This document shows positions 29,153 to 39,745 of a stretch of 64,000 nucleotides of DNA, piece after piece (the first letter of the stretch is position 1; each line of letters starts with the position of its first letter). This stretch comes from Gracilibacillus boraciitolerans JCM 21714 (GTDB taxonomy: Bacteria; Bacillota; Bacilli; Bacillales; Amphibacillaceae), in NCBI RefSeq assembly GCF_000521485.1, contig NZ_BAVS01000005.1, positions 1 through 64,000 on the forward strand, in the 5' to 3' direction. The position numbers and the translations under genes are program-made. The notes below the pieces were generated by a model. That model searched no databases and was not told the DNA's origin. It saw only the letters and a program-made list of their open reading frames with translations.

Positions 29153-30227
29153 ATGCGCATTGTAATGTCAGGATACTTTGGATTTGACAACACGGGAGAT
29201 GAAGCAATTCTGCAAGCAATTGTCGATTCGCTTCGCAAACTGCAACCAGACGTGAGTATTGTAGTCTTATCGAATAACCCTGAATCAACAGCTGCTAAGT
29301 ATCATGTAGAAGCGGTTAATCGTTGGGATATCAAGGCTATTGCTAAAACAATTCGAAATGCTGACGGTTTGATTAGTGGCGGCGGCAGTTTATTACAGGA
29401 TAAAACCGGTTGGAAGACGATTCCTTATTACACAGCGGTGATGAGAATTGCTAAGTTTTACCGAAAGCCTGTTTTTGTTTATGCACAGGGCATGGGACCG
29501 ATTGATGGGGCGTTGGGAAATGGCTGACACGTTCCACTCTAAATAAGAGCGATCAGATTACGGTTCGCGATGCCGATTCAAAGAAGTTATTAGAGGAGAT
29601 TGGTCTAAAGAAGCCGATTGACATTGTACCAGATGCTGTATTCGGATTAGCTGTAAAGCAACAAGCTAGTATATGGCTGACAGATCAATCGTTATCAGCT
29701 GATTTTATTACCATTAGCGTTCGCGACTGGCCAGTTGAAACAGACTTTATCAGAAAATTAGCTGCTGTCTGTGATCGTTTTGCAAAGAAGGGGACGGAGA
29801 TTCTCTTTGTACCGATGCATGGAGAAGATGACCGGCAGACTGCGAGAAAGTTATGGGGGGGTATATGGAGACAGAGGCTCGACACGTACCAGTAGAATTG
29901 GAGTTAGAGGAAAAAATTTCGATCATCGCTGCTTCATGTATGCTGATTGGCATGCGTCTTCATTCTCTGATATTTGCCAGTCTGTCGCATACTCCTTTTG
30001 TCGCCATTTCTTATGATCCGAAAATAGATTCCTTTGCACAATTAGTTAACCAGCCGATTGGTGCTAATGTAAATGAGAGTAATTGGTCTGAGAACGAACT
30101 GTATGAGATTGTAAATGATGTGTATGAAAATGTTGACGATTATCACAGTCTATTAAAAAATCATGTGGAGCCATTAAAACGAGATGCATTACAAACAGCT
30201 CAGCTGGCATTAGATACCTTTCAATAA
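29153..30227 (+). CDS. csaB: CsaB polysaccharide pyruvyltransferase (two frame breaks)
   Basis: About 358 residues when rejoined. It adds pyruvate ketals to the secondary wall polymer, making the ligand for SLH domains. Family motifs are MSGYFGFDNTGDEAILQAI (1-25), GLISGGGSLLQDKTGW, VFVYAQGMGPID, ITVRDADSKKLLEEIG, ITISVRDWP, ILFVPMHGEDD and SCMLIGMRLHSLIFAS. Frame breaks lie at about 29507-29522 (GATGGGGCG; five G would restore the frame as DGGVGKWLTRSTL) and at 29835-29841 (seven G where five would fit). Both lie in G runs, so I read the gene as functional. The operon ends at a strong terminator shared with tagO. Confidence 0.88.
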
Positions 30228-30240
30228 CACATAAACACAT

Positions 30241-30274
30241 AGAAGAAGCCTCGTCCTGGGACGAGGCTTCTTCT
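30241..30274. terminator. Bidirectional terminator between csaB and a tagO-like gene
   Basis: AGAAGAAGCCTCGT pairs perfectly with ACGAGGCTTCTTCT over a six-base loop. Both strands have T-rich exits, and genes converge on it from both sides. Confidence 0.9.
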
Positions 30275-30275
30275 A

Positions 30276-31326
30276 TTATTTGTTTCTTATTTTCATACTA
30301 TCGACAAAATTTAAAATCGGACGATAATTTTTACTAATTAAACCAGTCACTTCAACCACTAGTTCAATTACGATAAGCAGTAAAAATAACGTTACGGTAG
30401 AGCCCATACGGTGGAACGGTTAAATACAATCGCAGCGATACTAAACAGACAGCTAAGCGCATAAATAAAGATTACCGTTTGTCTGTGAGAATAGCCCATC
30501 CGAATCAAACAATGATGAAGATGAAATTTATCCGGGGCCATTAATGGTTTATGTTGAATTTTTCTTCTGACGATCGCAAGGACTGTATCCATAATCGGTA
30601 CACCTAACACAATTATTGGGATAAGAATGGATAAGAATGTCACATTTTTAAATAAACCGGTAATAGCTAATACACTAATCATATATCCTAAGAATAACGA
30701 GCCCGTATCCCCATAAACACCTTGGCAGGATTAAAGTTATAGACTAGGAATCCTAATGTGCTTCCAAGTAATAACAGTGCGATAAAACCAATATAGACAT
30801 TGCCCATAACCATTGCCATACCTGCTATTGTAATGAGGACAATCGAAGAAACTCCTGCAGCTAAACCATCTAATCCATCAATCAGATTGACTGCATTGGT
30901 TATCCCTATTATCCAAATAATCGTAATCGGGATGGTGAATAGTCCGAATTCCACTCTTTCACCAAATGGTAATACGATAAACTCCATTTGGACACCGCCA
31001 ATCACGGTTACGGTTGCGGCAATAATTTGTCCTAATAGCTTTACTTTGGCACTGAGTTGATATAAATCATCCAGGAAACCAACCGCTGTAATAATCAATG
31101 CACCTACAAGCATTGGCCAGGCCTGTATCATACCAGGGTTAAAAATAAAGAATCCGATAAAGAAACTTATCACGATTGCCAAGCCACCTAAACGCGGCAT
31201 TACTTTCGTATGGACTTTTCGTTCGTTTGGTTGATCGACAGCTCCAATTCGAATAGCAAATTTTATAACAAATGGTGTAATGATAACGGAAATAATAAAA
31301 CATACCGTTAAAGCTAATAAGCTCAT
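30276..31326 (-). CDS. TagO/WecA-like undecaprenyl-phosphate sugar-1-P transferase, copy 1 (frame broken)
   Basis: About 350 residues and about 11 membrane segments. It starts wall-polymer synthesis by transferring a HexNAc-1-phosphate to the lipid carrier. Motifs: HTKVMPRLGGLAI, DDLYQLSAKVKLLGQI, NAVNLIDGLDGLAAGVS and KVFMG-DTGSLFLGY. HLHHCLIRMGYSHRQ is the His-rich loop typical of TagO/WecA. A break at 30709-30712 (four C where five are needed to read MGDTGS) and another near 30403 (three C instead of four) split it. The repaired tail reads RSTVWGSTVTLFLLLIVIEL and ends NFVDSMKIRNK. A second copy lies immediately upstream. Confidence 0.85.
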
Positions 31327-31466
31327 ATTTGCCTCCTATATATTTATGAATATAACGAATATCTATTTTTCACAAGTCTCTGATACATTATATAGAAGTA
31401 GATTGCAAATTTCAACCGTTAACTTCATTTCTTTTCATCATAAGTGTCGGAATCCGTACATGGTAC

Positions 31467-32538
31467 TTACATCCTTCTTTTGATTATTTTACGTAAACTG
31501 CTTATTAATGGTTTTTGGCCATTTAGCACCACACCAGATAACTCGGCAATAATTTGAATTCCCAGAAGAATAAACGTAAATATAATTAAGGAATTTAATA
31601 ACTGAGTGCTGCTAAAAATAACCGCCATCAATCCAAAGAAAAAGCTGAAAGCATAAATGATCAATACCGTCGACCGATGACTGTAGCCCATATCAAGTAG
31701 TCTGTAATGAAGATGCTTGCGATCAGCATTTCCGATCCCCCCTCTTTATTAATTAACCGTTTCATCATGACAAATAAGGTATCAAATATTGGAACAGCTA
31801 TTACAATAATTGGAATGATAAAACTAAACAAGGCTACATTTTTAAATAATCCGAGCATTGATATCACTGATATCGCATAGCCAAGAAATAATGCACCAGT
31901 GTCCCCCCCCATAAATATCGTCGCTGGATGGAAATTATGATACAGGAAGCCTAAACAGCTTCCGACAAGGACAATGCATAAATAAACAACGATAAGCCGA
32001 TAATCCATAATTGCTATAATCAGAATACTCGTTAATCCAATCGCTGATACCCCGGAGGCTAATCCATCCAGTCCATCAATCAGGTTAATCGCATTTGTCA
32101 CACCTATTATCCATATAATCGTTAATAGAAAACCAAATTGATTTAACTCAACGGAACCAATAAAAGGCATCGTCAATCTGTCAATTACAAGCCCTGAGGA
32201 AATAACAACACCTGCTGCTGCTAACTGACCAATCACTTTCTGATAAGCTTTAAGCCAATCGTATCATCCAGTATTCCTGTGATGATAATAATAATTCCGC
32301 CAATGATGATTTCAAGCATATAGGGATGTTCTGGCTGAAGGTAAATTAATCCGGCCGCTACACCAGCAATAATTGCAATTCCACCTAATCTGGCCTTTAT
32401 CCCATCATGTTGTTTACGTCCTTTTGGTACATCAATGGCATTTATTTTAAAGGCTAATTTCTTTACCAGTGGAGTCGTAAAAAAGGCTACAAGTGTCGCT
32501 ATAAGAAATGCGATGATTAATTCCGTAATATTGTACAT
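31467..32538 (-). CDS. TagO/WecA-like transferase, copy 2 (frame broken)
   Basis: About 355 residues. It carries the same landmarks: KQHDGIKARLGGIAI, GILDDTIGLK, NAINLIDGLDGLASGVS, FMGGDTGALFLGY and LHYRLLDMGYSHRSTVLIIYA. One Gly of FMGGDTG lies on an eight-C run and is probably surplus. Breaks: near 32242 (a lost A in GGCTTAAAGC) and at 31737-31742 (six C where four would restore KEGIGNADRKHLH). Sequence differs clearly from copy 1, so this is an old duplication rather than an assembly echo. Two initiators suggest two lipid-linked polymers or different growth stages; unproven. Confidence 0.82.
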
Positions 32539-32932
32539 TGTTTACAAACACCTACTTTGATTTCTGGATATTAAATATTTCGTTGGTTTATTCTATCTTT
32601 AGTGGGTTATCATGAAAGCTTCACTTTATCTGTTGTGTACTTTATAGTATTACTTTCAAAAATGCAAAAGTAACACTATCATATAATACCATATGTTTGT
32701 CTAATCATCTACAACAGTGAAATAATCTTGTTTTACCTACGTAATTAGTGGTCTGATATTTAGATGATTCTTGCCTCTATTCGATTTATAAAACATTAGC
32801 ATATGGAATAACTGTGTAAATTATTACATGAATATTACATTATTTGATAATTTCTTCAACATATATTGCCAAAACCTATTAGATTCTTTATAATTAATGA
32901 AAAGAAGGATTATTGATTTAAGGGGAATGCCC
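32539..32932. other. Divergent spacer between tagO-like copy 2 and the LCP gene
   Basis: AT-rich, gene-free. The only clear signal is the rightward promoter at 32866-32894. Confidence 0.5.
32866..32894 (+). promoter_or_regulatory. Sigma-A promoter of the LCP gene
   Basis: TTGCCA and a perfect TATAAT are 17 bases apart. Transcription would begin near 32901, downstream of the ATG at 32897, which supports the later start codon at 32933. Confidence 0.65.
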
Positions 32933-33967
32933 ATGGAGCGCAAAGAACTGCGAGAACAACAAAAAAAGCAAAAAAAGAAAAAAAGAATAAAAACTTCCTT
33001 GCTTATATTAGGATTAGTAATTGTAATAGGAATTAGCCTTGGTGCCTATATTTTATTTGAAACATATCAAGCTGCCAGTGGTACCTATGATGAATTAGAA
33101 CGAGGCGAAAAGTCTGAAAAACGCGAAGAAGTTGTCAAGATTAGTCAAGATCCAATTTCAATTCTGTTAATGGGCGTCGAAGATTATTCTTCAGATGGAG
33201 ATCATGGAAGATCCGACACGATGATTGTCGCCACCTTTAATCCTGGCAATGAAAAGTTAAAATTGTTGAGTATTCCCCCCCGTGATTCCTATGTAACCAT
33301 CCCTGGTAGGGAAGGAATGGACAAGATTAATCATTCCTTTGCATACGGCGGGAAGGAATTAACTGTCAAAACTGTAGAAGAATTATTGGATATTCCAATT
33401 GATTATTATGCCACCGTCAACTTTGATGGGTTTAAAAGCATTGTCAACACACTTGGTGGTATAACCGTTGATGTACCATTTGACTTTGAACAGAATAGTG
33501 ATGACCAGAAAGCCGAAAAGCTTCAGTTCTTTGAAGGTGAAATGGAGTTAAACGGACGATATGCCCTGGCATATGCACGAATGCGTCTGGAAGATCCTCG
33601 TGGTGATATTGGCCGTAATGAGCGACAAAAGCAAGTGATTGAAGCAATCATCAAAGAAATTACTTCACTTACTGCAATAACAAAAATTGAAGATCTAGGT
33701 AAGAATTTAGAATCCAATGTCGAAACAAATTTTAAAGTTGGTGATGGCATCAACTTTTTAAGTAAATATGCGGATTTCCGAACATCTAATATTGATCAAG
33801 TTACGTTAGAGGGTTCAGATCAATATATTGGTAATACCTATTACTATCAGTTAAATGAAGAGTCCTTAAATACTGTAAAGCACGAGTTACGTGTTCACTT
33901 AGAAATAGAAGAGCCTGGTCAACCAACTGAATATTCTCAGGAAACAGAAGCAGAGCCAACCTCGTAA
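32933..33967 (+). CDS. LytR-CpsA-Psr (LCP) wall-polymer ligase, TagU-like
   Basis: About 344 residues. The ATG at 32933 has AAGGGG nine bases before it and lies after the inferred transcription start. A basic Lys-rich head precedes one membrane segment (about 25-45). The outer LCP domain (about 90-260) shows ILLMGVEDY, HGRSDTMIVATFNP, LKLLSIPPRDSYVTIPG, DKINHSFAYGG, DYYATVNFDGF, LNGRYALAYARMR and DIGRNERQKQVIEAI. The family consensus is SIPRD, so one Pro of IPPRD, on a seven-C run, is probably surplus. LCP enzymes attach teichoic acid or secondary wall polymer from the lipid carrier to peptidoglycan. It lies divergent from the two initiators and beside the polymer locus. Confidence 0.9.
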   Translation: MERKELREQQKKQKKKKRIKTSLLILGLVIVIGISLGAYILFETYQAASGTYDELERGEKSEKREEVVKISQDPISILLMGVEDYSSDGDHGRSDTMIVATFNPGNEKLKLLSIPPRDSYVTIPGREGMDKINHSFAYGGKELTVKTVEELLDIPIDYYATVNFDGFKSIVNTLGGITVDVPFDFEQNSDDQKAEKLQFFEGEMELNGRYALAYARMRLEDPRGDIGRNERQKQVIEAIIKEITSLTAITKIEDLGKNLESNVETNFKVGDGINFLSKYADFRTSNIDQVTLEGSDQYIGNTYYYQLNEESLNTVKHELRVHLEIEEPGQPTEYSQETEAEPTS

Positions 33968-33985
33968 AGAGGTTGGCTCTGCTTC
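33947..33985 (+). terminator. Terminator overlapping the LCP stop codon
   Basis: GAAGCAGAGCCAACCTC pairs perfectly with GAGGTTGGCTCTGCTTC; the loop contains the stop codon. Confidence 0.85.
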
Positions 33986-34021
33986 AATACTATCAAAGGT
34001 AATTATGAAGTGGTAGTACTG

Positions 34022-34082
34022 CTTACCAATCGCTTCGACTTGTCGGCCTACCTTTCCACGGGTTTTTCTCCTCAGCTAAACT
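34022..34082. repeat. Repeat family A, half copy
   Basis: CGCTTCGAC, CCTTTCC and TTTTCTCCTCAGCTAA occur in the same order as in the left arm of the full copies, but no matching right arm follows. It ends at the stop of the adjacent minus-strand gene. Confidence 0.5.
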
Positions 34083-34715
34083 TTATATTCGTTTGAGTGT
34101 TTGGGTTATGATTGAATAGTCGTTTTCATTTGCACTTTCTGTCCAGATACGAAGTCCATAGAATTTAGTTCGTGAAGCAGAACCCCAACTCCAAGATTCA
34201 CAGTTTTTCATAGCTTCTAATTTTATACGTAATGTTATTTGATTTTTTTTCGGTGTGAGTTTCAGATTAAAAAAGTTTTCTTTGTTGCTAAGTGCGATAT
34301 CTTCCTTATGGATCTTCTTGCCTTCTAATATAACAGAATATTGAATTCTTCCCTTATTCCTGGGCTTTTGATAAGAATTATGAAGTACAAAGGAAACCAT
34401 ATTTTCCTTCTTCTTGATAACATCTAATGTTATTTCTACTATTGTGTAATCCTTCTTTTTTGGTGCCTTAATATTCGAAAGCCGAAAAACAATTTCCTGT
34501 GACTGTTGTTTCATAGTTACTTCCTTATTCAAATGTTGATTTTGGCAATATACATTTGCATTATTCAAATCAACCATTTCACTAGCTATAGCATGTGATC
34601 GATCTAAATTACGAAGCAATTTATTTTCTAGTGAGACATTATATAGTTCATTCTCTATTTCACCTTTTTTGAGATTTGCCTCCAGGAGTTCCTTACGTAC
34701 TAAATTAGTCTTCAT
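34083..34715 (-). CDS. Unrecognised protein at the end of the polymer operon
   Basis: A 210-residue protein. Residues 1-50 (LVRKELLEANLKKGEIENEL...) are predicted coiled coil. The rest alternates short hydrophobic stretches and looks all-beta, ending with ASRTKFYGLRIWTESANEND. There is no signal peptide or membrane segment. Its ATG overlaps the stop of the glycosyltransferase-pyruvyltransferase gene (ATGA), so it is co-translated and probably acts with that enzyme or binds its sugar product. I do not recognise the family. Confidence 0.6.
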   Translation of the reverse strand: MKTNLVRKELLEANLKKGEIENELYNVSLENKLLRNLDRSHAIASEMVDLNNANVYCQNQHLNKEVTMKQQSQEIVFRLSNIKAPKKKDYTIVEITLDVIKKKENMVSFVLHNSYQKPRNKGRIQYSVILEGKKIHKEDIALSNKENFFNLKLTPKKNQITLRIKLEAMKNCESWSWGSASRTKFYGLRIWTESANENDYSIITQTLKRI

Positions 34716-37045
34716 ATTTCGTAAAGATCTTGACGAGGATAGAATCGATAAATTTCCTTATGGCGATTAATACCTTGTTTTAATAGCTGAACTGCCATAT
34801 CAAATGTTTTAGCTGATTTCGCTGTTTCTTGTTTTACTGCTTCATTTAATTTACTGACAAGTTCCCTTCTATTATCAATTAATTCACGATATTTTGTCGT
34901 AGCATCATTTAACTTAAAATCAAGTTCTAACAAGTAAGGTTCCATCTTCATATTCTGATAGTGTGCCATAACCTTCTCATCATAATTAAAGCCTATAGCG
35001 GGTACACCGAAGCGATTCGCTAATATAGAGCCATGAAGTCTCATTGATATTGCTGCTTGAGCATAACCAATTAGGCTAAGAAATTCATCATATTTACCAT
35101 TATGCTTATAAATGTGAGTATCTTCATGTTTTGACATTAACATGCTGACACGTTCATGGATATTATTATCGTCGGACTTCCCTCTTCCAAATTGATATGG
35201 CAAGAACAATATTGTAGATGTGTTACTCTCAGATAAAACACTATCAAGATATGTCGCTATGTTTTGTTCAAAGAACTCAGGGCTATCCCGCCAATCTCTC
35301 AGCGAAACTAATATCAAATTATCTTTTAAATGGTGCTGCTTTATATATTCCTGAGCTAATTGTGTCCCGGGGTATTGTAGCATATAGGTCGGGTCTGAGG
35401 TTTGATGAATTTCCTTCTGCACACCAGGAATTGATTCAAGCAATTGCTTGGAATGTTGATCACGAACGGTAATAAGGTCCATTTGGTTGGCCAGAAATTT
35501 GGCGAATTTTCTTGCTTCAGGATTTGTTAAAGGACCCACTCCTAAGGCAAAATACATCTTCGGCACTTCATGAATGTTAGCAATTGTCGGTAAAATACCC
35601 ATTCCAGCAATTCCATTTGTAATACTGTCAAAGAAATCCGGTACACCAGCCGACTGATTAAAGGAATAATCATTTAGAAGTCCGCCACCTCCGTAAATTA
35701 ACAAATCAGCCTCTTTAATAAAGCGGTCCATTCGATAATAATCCGTGCGTGGCAAACTGTAAAAGCCTTGTTTCAAGGTTATAGCTTGCGGATTAAATCC
35801 TGCCACCATAATTAACGTGTTAGGATGCTGCGCTTTGATATGATGACTGATAGATTCCAGTATTAAATCATCACCTGAATTCAATGCTCCATAATAGCCC
35901 TGTATAATGACTTTGGCAGCTTTTTGCTTTTGACCAATTAATTTACCTATTTGAGAATAACGCTCCATATTCAATAAACTCTGTGTTTGGTTAATATCCT
36001 GACGAATATAAGCAAATAAATCTTCCCATCTTGACTCCCACATATGCTTTTCCACTAGTTTAGCAAAAGATTTTCTTCGTATATTTTCTGCTTCTTCAGG
36101 ATGTGCCAGATAATATTCTATCTTTTCCTTTAAATCGAATTCATTCTTATATCCGATGATTTCTTCCCCGTAATCAAAAAAGATTTCCATTTCTTCAAAA
36201 ATCTCGGTACATAAAATACCACCATTTGCAATCGATTCAAAGACGCCTATCTTCAGATTGGTATATCCTGCCCGTGTCGCAGGAAAATTTATATGAAATT
36301 TCCCAGCTCGAGCTGCTGAGAAAAAATCTTCTCCACTGACAGGAAATGCACCTGGTATTTCCCAACCTGTACCATATACTTTAACATCTAAGGATTGATT
36401 CAGATGATTCATCACGCGATTACGATCTTCGCGATTAAAGGCATTTCCGATACAGACAACATCTGCATTCCAATCTGGTCTTGCTACAGCTTCAGTTTCA
36501 ATGAAGGATCGGTCAATTGCAAAGGGGGGGAAATGAATAGTATTATTTATTCCAGCCTCTTTATACATATTTAACGCTTCAATCGCATTTGTTGCATGAT
36601 AATCGAAACGATGTGCGAATTTCTTTGTGCCGACAAATACATCAGGGTCTGACAACGTAATGCCCACTAATATAAAACCTAGATCTTTTAGCCAATTGCT
36701 GTCTTCTTCAGAAAATGTGTATCCTCCCGCATTACAAATAATAATTTGTGGTTTGAATTCTTTTAAGATTGGCTTTAATTGATCCAATTTTATCTCAACC
36801 GGTCCTATTCCACCGGTAAGTCTGTCTGGATTATAGACAACACCTCTAAAATCATCTGTATTAAAATCAAATACGGTATGTCCTAAATTTTCCAGTGCCT
36901 GTTTCATTCTGCTAACGATATCTGTTTTACCAAATGCATATCTTCCTATATGTAATATTCGGTAAAATTCTGATGCTTCAATCGTTCTATTTCTAAGTTC
37001 CTCTCGTTGCTCTTCAACAGACGGTAAATTAAATTGTTTACTCAT
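34712..37045 (-). CDS. Bifunctional glycosyltransferase (CgeB-like) fused to a pyruvyltransferase
   Basis: About 777 residues; the ATG at 37045 has AAAGGATGG six bases upstream. The N-terminal half (about 20-360) resembles CgeB/DUF3880-type glycosyltransferases: HIGRYAFGKTDIVSRMKQAL, VVCIGNAFNREDRN and RAGYTNLKIGVFESIANGG. The C-terminal half (about 380-740) is a CsaB-type pyruvyltransferase: VIIQGYYGALNSGDDLILESI, LLIYGGGGLLNDYS, FALGVGPLTNP, LITVRDQHSKQLLES, ILVSLRDWRDSPEF and AAISMRLHGSILANRFGVP. One polypeptide could thus add a sugar and ketalise it. A HFPPFAID Pro pair lies on a seven-G run. It precedes the small unknown gene and follows another fused glycosyltransferase in the same operon. 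Confidence 0.85.
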   Translation of the reverse strand: MSKQFNLPSVEEQREELRNRTIEASEFYRILHIGRYAFGKTDIVSRMKQALENLGHTVFDFNTDDFRGVVYNPDRLTGGIGPVEIKLDQLKPILKEFKPQIIICNAGGYTFSEEDSNWLKDLGFILVGITLSDPDVFVGTKKFAHRFDYHATNAIEALNMYKEAGINNTIHFPPFAIDRSFIETEAVARPDWNADVVCIGNAFNREDRNRVMNHLNQSLDVKVYGTGWEIPGAFPVSGEDFFSAARAGKFHINFPATRAGYTNLKIGVFESIANGGILCTEIFEEMEIFFDYGEEIIGYKNEFDLKEKIEYYLAHPEEAENIRRKSFAKLVEKHMWESRWEDLFAYIRQDINQTQSLLNMERYSQIGKLIGQKQKAAKVIIQGYYGALNSGDDLILESISHHIKAQHPNTLIMVAGFNPQAITLKQGFYSLPRTDYYRMDRFIKEADLLIYGGGGLLNDYSFNQSAGVPDFFDSITNGIAGMGILPTIANIHEVPKMYFALGVGPLTNPEARKFAKFLANQMDLITVRDQHSKQLLESIPGVQKEIHQTSDPTYMLQYPGTQLAQEYIKQHHLKDNLILVSLRDWRDSPEFFEQNIATYLDSVLSESNTSTILFLPYQFGRGKSDDNNIHERVSMLMSKHEDTHIYKHNGKYDEFLSLIGYAQAAISMRLHGSILANRFGVPAIGFNYDEKVMAHYQNMKMEPYLLELDFKLNDATTKYRELIDNRRELVSKLNEAVKQETAKSAKTFDMAVQLLKQGINRHKEIYRFYPRQDLYEI

Positions 37046-37065
37046 CGATTTCCATCCTTTCAGCA

Positions 37066-39745
37066 TTATCGCATTAAAAGATGCCATTCATGCTTTTGAT
37101 GTTCTTGCATATATGGCAGATACATTTCCAGAATATCTTTTAGCACTTCTTTTGCTTGATCCTTATCATATTCTTTCATCCGATTCCATTTCTTCAAGTA
37201 CCAATTATTAAAATAATAGGAAAATCGCAATGCCAGATATTCATCTAATAACGAATGATTTTGGAGAAATTCTAATTTCCTTTCCTCAATTTTTTTATAC
37301 TTTAAAAAAGTTTGTAATGTGATATTATTTACAGAAGATCCTTCAACACCCGCAAAATAGATATGAATTATTTCATTAATTGTTGCAAAACTTTGCGCGT
37401 TGTAAAGCACCTCCCAAAAATATAGTGTGTCTTCACCGACAACACCCTCCACCATTTTTAATTTTCGCTCAAGTAAAAACGATTTTTTCATCATCATTGC
37501 TTGTATACTTTGACTTTTAAAAGAAGTATCGAGCAAGATTTCTGCTGCATGTTGTTGTGTAAAAATATTTTGCTGAGGGAAACATTCATAAACAGATTTA
37601 AAGTAATTGACTTCACGGCAATTTTTATCTGCCTTAATAATATTTCCAATCACAATATCCACATCTTGTTCTATTATACTTTGATATAGTTTAGTATATC
37701 CTTCATTCACTGCTTCATTATCCGGATCCAGGAAAGTAATAAATGGTGTAGTCGCAAGTTCAATTCCCTTATTACGGGGGGGCGTGATGCACTTCCACTT
37801 CCACCAGTTGGATAGAAAAATGTTTGGATATTACTATACTTTCTAGCTAATCGTTCAACTATTTTACAAGTATAGGAATCGGTGGAACCGTCATCAATCA
37901 AAATGATTTCCATCTCATGGAACATTGAAGATCTTCTTAAGCTGAGAAAGCATTTCCCATATAGATGGTCACCATTATTATAGATAGGCACAATTACACT
38001 AAATTTTGGATGATGCCGTCTATTTATTTGCTTCATAACCGTCTGTATTTCAAGCCCATCAATTGCATATCCTTTATCAAAGGAATGACTTTCTTCGTGA
38101 AATTGTCTGATCCATTCAGATAAAGAACAATGATTTAAAGCGAACATAGTAAGTGAGCTGTCGCTATAAGTTTCCACAAATTGATGTTCCTTGACAGGTA
38201 TAATTTCATGATTAGTTACTTTTATATCCTTCGTAACAAAACGAACATCTGTATATTTAAAGCCATTTATCATATCTTCCAGATGAAATTCTTCATAGAG
38301 ATACGTGTCTGAAAAAATAGTTACATACTCCATCTCTTGTTCTTCATCAGTAGTATCATGAATACCCTTTAGGATTTTATGCGGATATGTCTGCCGATCA
38401 AAGCTTTCTTTAATTTGTTGATAATTATCATGTTCATCATATAATACGACAATAAATTTCGGATGATTATCGTTAACTTCCATACCTATTTTTTTTAACA
38501 GGAATTGTAACCGATGAAAGCTAGTATGCTTACGCATAACCTTCCTAACACCAAACATTTGAATTTCATATAATTCTTCTGTTGTGTAGCGACGTAAAAT
38601 ATTCTGAATTTCCCCTTTTGTAATACCCATAAAGACGGATGGAAAGAGATTATTAACCCCCGTTACTATAATTTGAAAGAATCAGATTACCCATTCCCTG
38701 AAGCTCAAATATTCTGCTTGCAAACATAGTTGGACTATCTTGTATTGAATTTAAATTAACCATCCAGCTATGTAACATAGACAGCTTTTGAATGGATGCA
38801 TGATCGATGGAAGGTGACAGAAATGGTAAATATTTAATAGGGAATAAATAATTTGGATGATTACGCTGATAGTTCCGATCAATGATTTTTAAATTTTCCC
38901 CCCCAGATTGGATTACATCATCAAATATTCGCATCGTATCTTTTTGACGATGTGGATATTTGGCATACCAGGATCCCGCGAAAACTACTAACTCATCTTT
39001 ACCCGGTCGTTGTCTATTAATCGGATTATTGTAAACAGGATTGAAACCAAACTCTAATAGGTAGACGCGCTCATGCTGACAATCAAGCTGGTAATTAGAA
39101 ATTATCTCAGCAGCAGTTGTAAATACAATATCACATTGCTTTGCAATATCAATAAAAATAGAATAATTTGGTGGATCTTCTTTCGAGTAGAACACAATTG
39201 TCCTGTTATCTGCTTTAAAGAATTTAATTAGCTGTTGGATTGTCTTACGCATAGTGGTGTTTTTGGGGGTTACCTAACCCCCCCTTCCATTCTTCGTTAA
39301 GACCGTTCCACGTCGTTACAATCCATACAAAATCCAGCTTATCTTTATAGTCTTTATAATTATCCGGTGTTAAATAAATCAATTCAGCAGTATTCTCATA
39401 TGCTTTGTACAAAAACTCATCAGCAATAATACCAATTTTAATATTATATTTATGAAAATATTGAGAACCATTACTTGGAGTAACATTAGCTGCATTAGTA
39501 ATAGTAATTACCTTGGAAGGAAAATCTTCATCAACCATTTCCTGTTTCAATTGTTGATAATGTTCCAAATCAACCACTTGTTCTTGAAATGGATAGGTGT
39601 CTAAGCTAGAGGAAGCTTTAATTTGATTCCATAGAAACCGTTCTTTAGTAGTACCCGTCTTACTTTCTTCTTTTAATTGGTTCTCAATATCATTTAACTG
39701 CGTTTGCAATTTTGCTTCCTCTTCATTCATTTTCATTTGATCCAT
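37066..39745 (-). CDS. Two-domain glycosyltransferase (CgeB-like plus GT2), three frame breaks
   Basis: Four frames form one protein of about 890 residues. A coiled-coil head (1-60) is followed by a CgeB/DUF3880-like part (IKIGIIADEFLYKAYENTAELIYL, ELVVFAGSWYAKYP, FASRIFELQGMGNLILSNYS) and a GT2 domain (FSVIVPIYNNGDHL, MEIILIDDGSTDS, GSGSASR-RNKGIEL, PFITFLDPDNEAV, DIVIGNII). Breaks: near 39258-39284 (five C where four fit), at 38657-38661 (five G where four read NGVNNLFPSVF) and at 37776-37782 (seven C where five read SASRPRNKGIE). The DDGS and DPD motifs are intact, so the enzyme is plausibly active. It starts just after the stop of the gene at 39746. Confidence 0.75.

Noticed and set aside
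29507-29841. Programmed frameshifting in csaB
   Set aside because: Two breaks in opposite directions at G runs, with no slippery heptamer or stimulatory structure, fit sequence error better.
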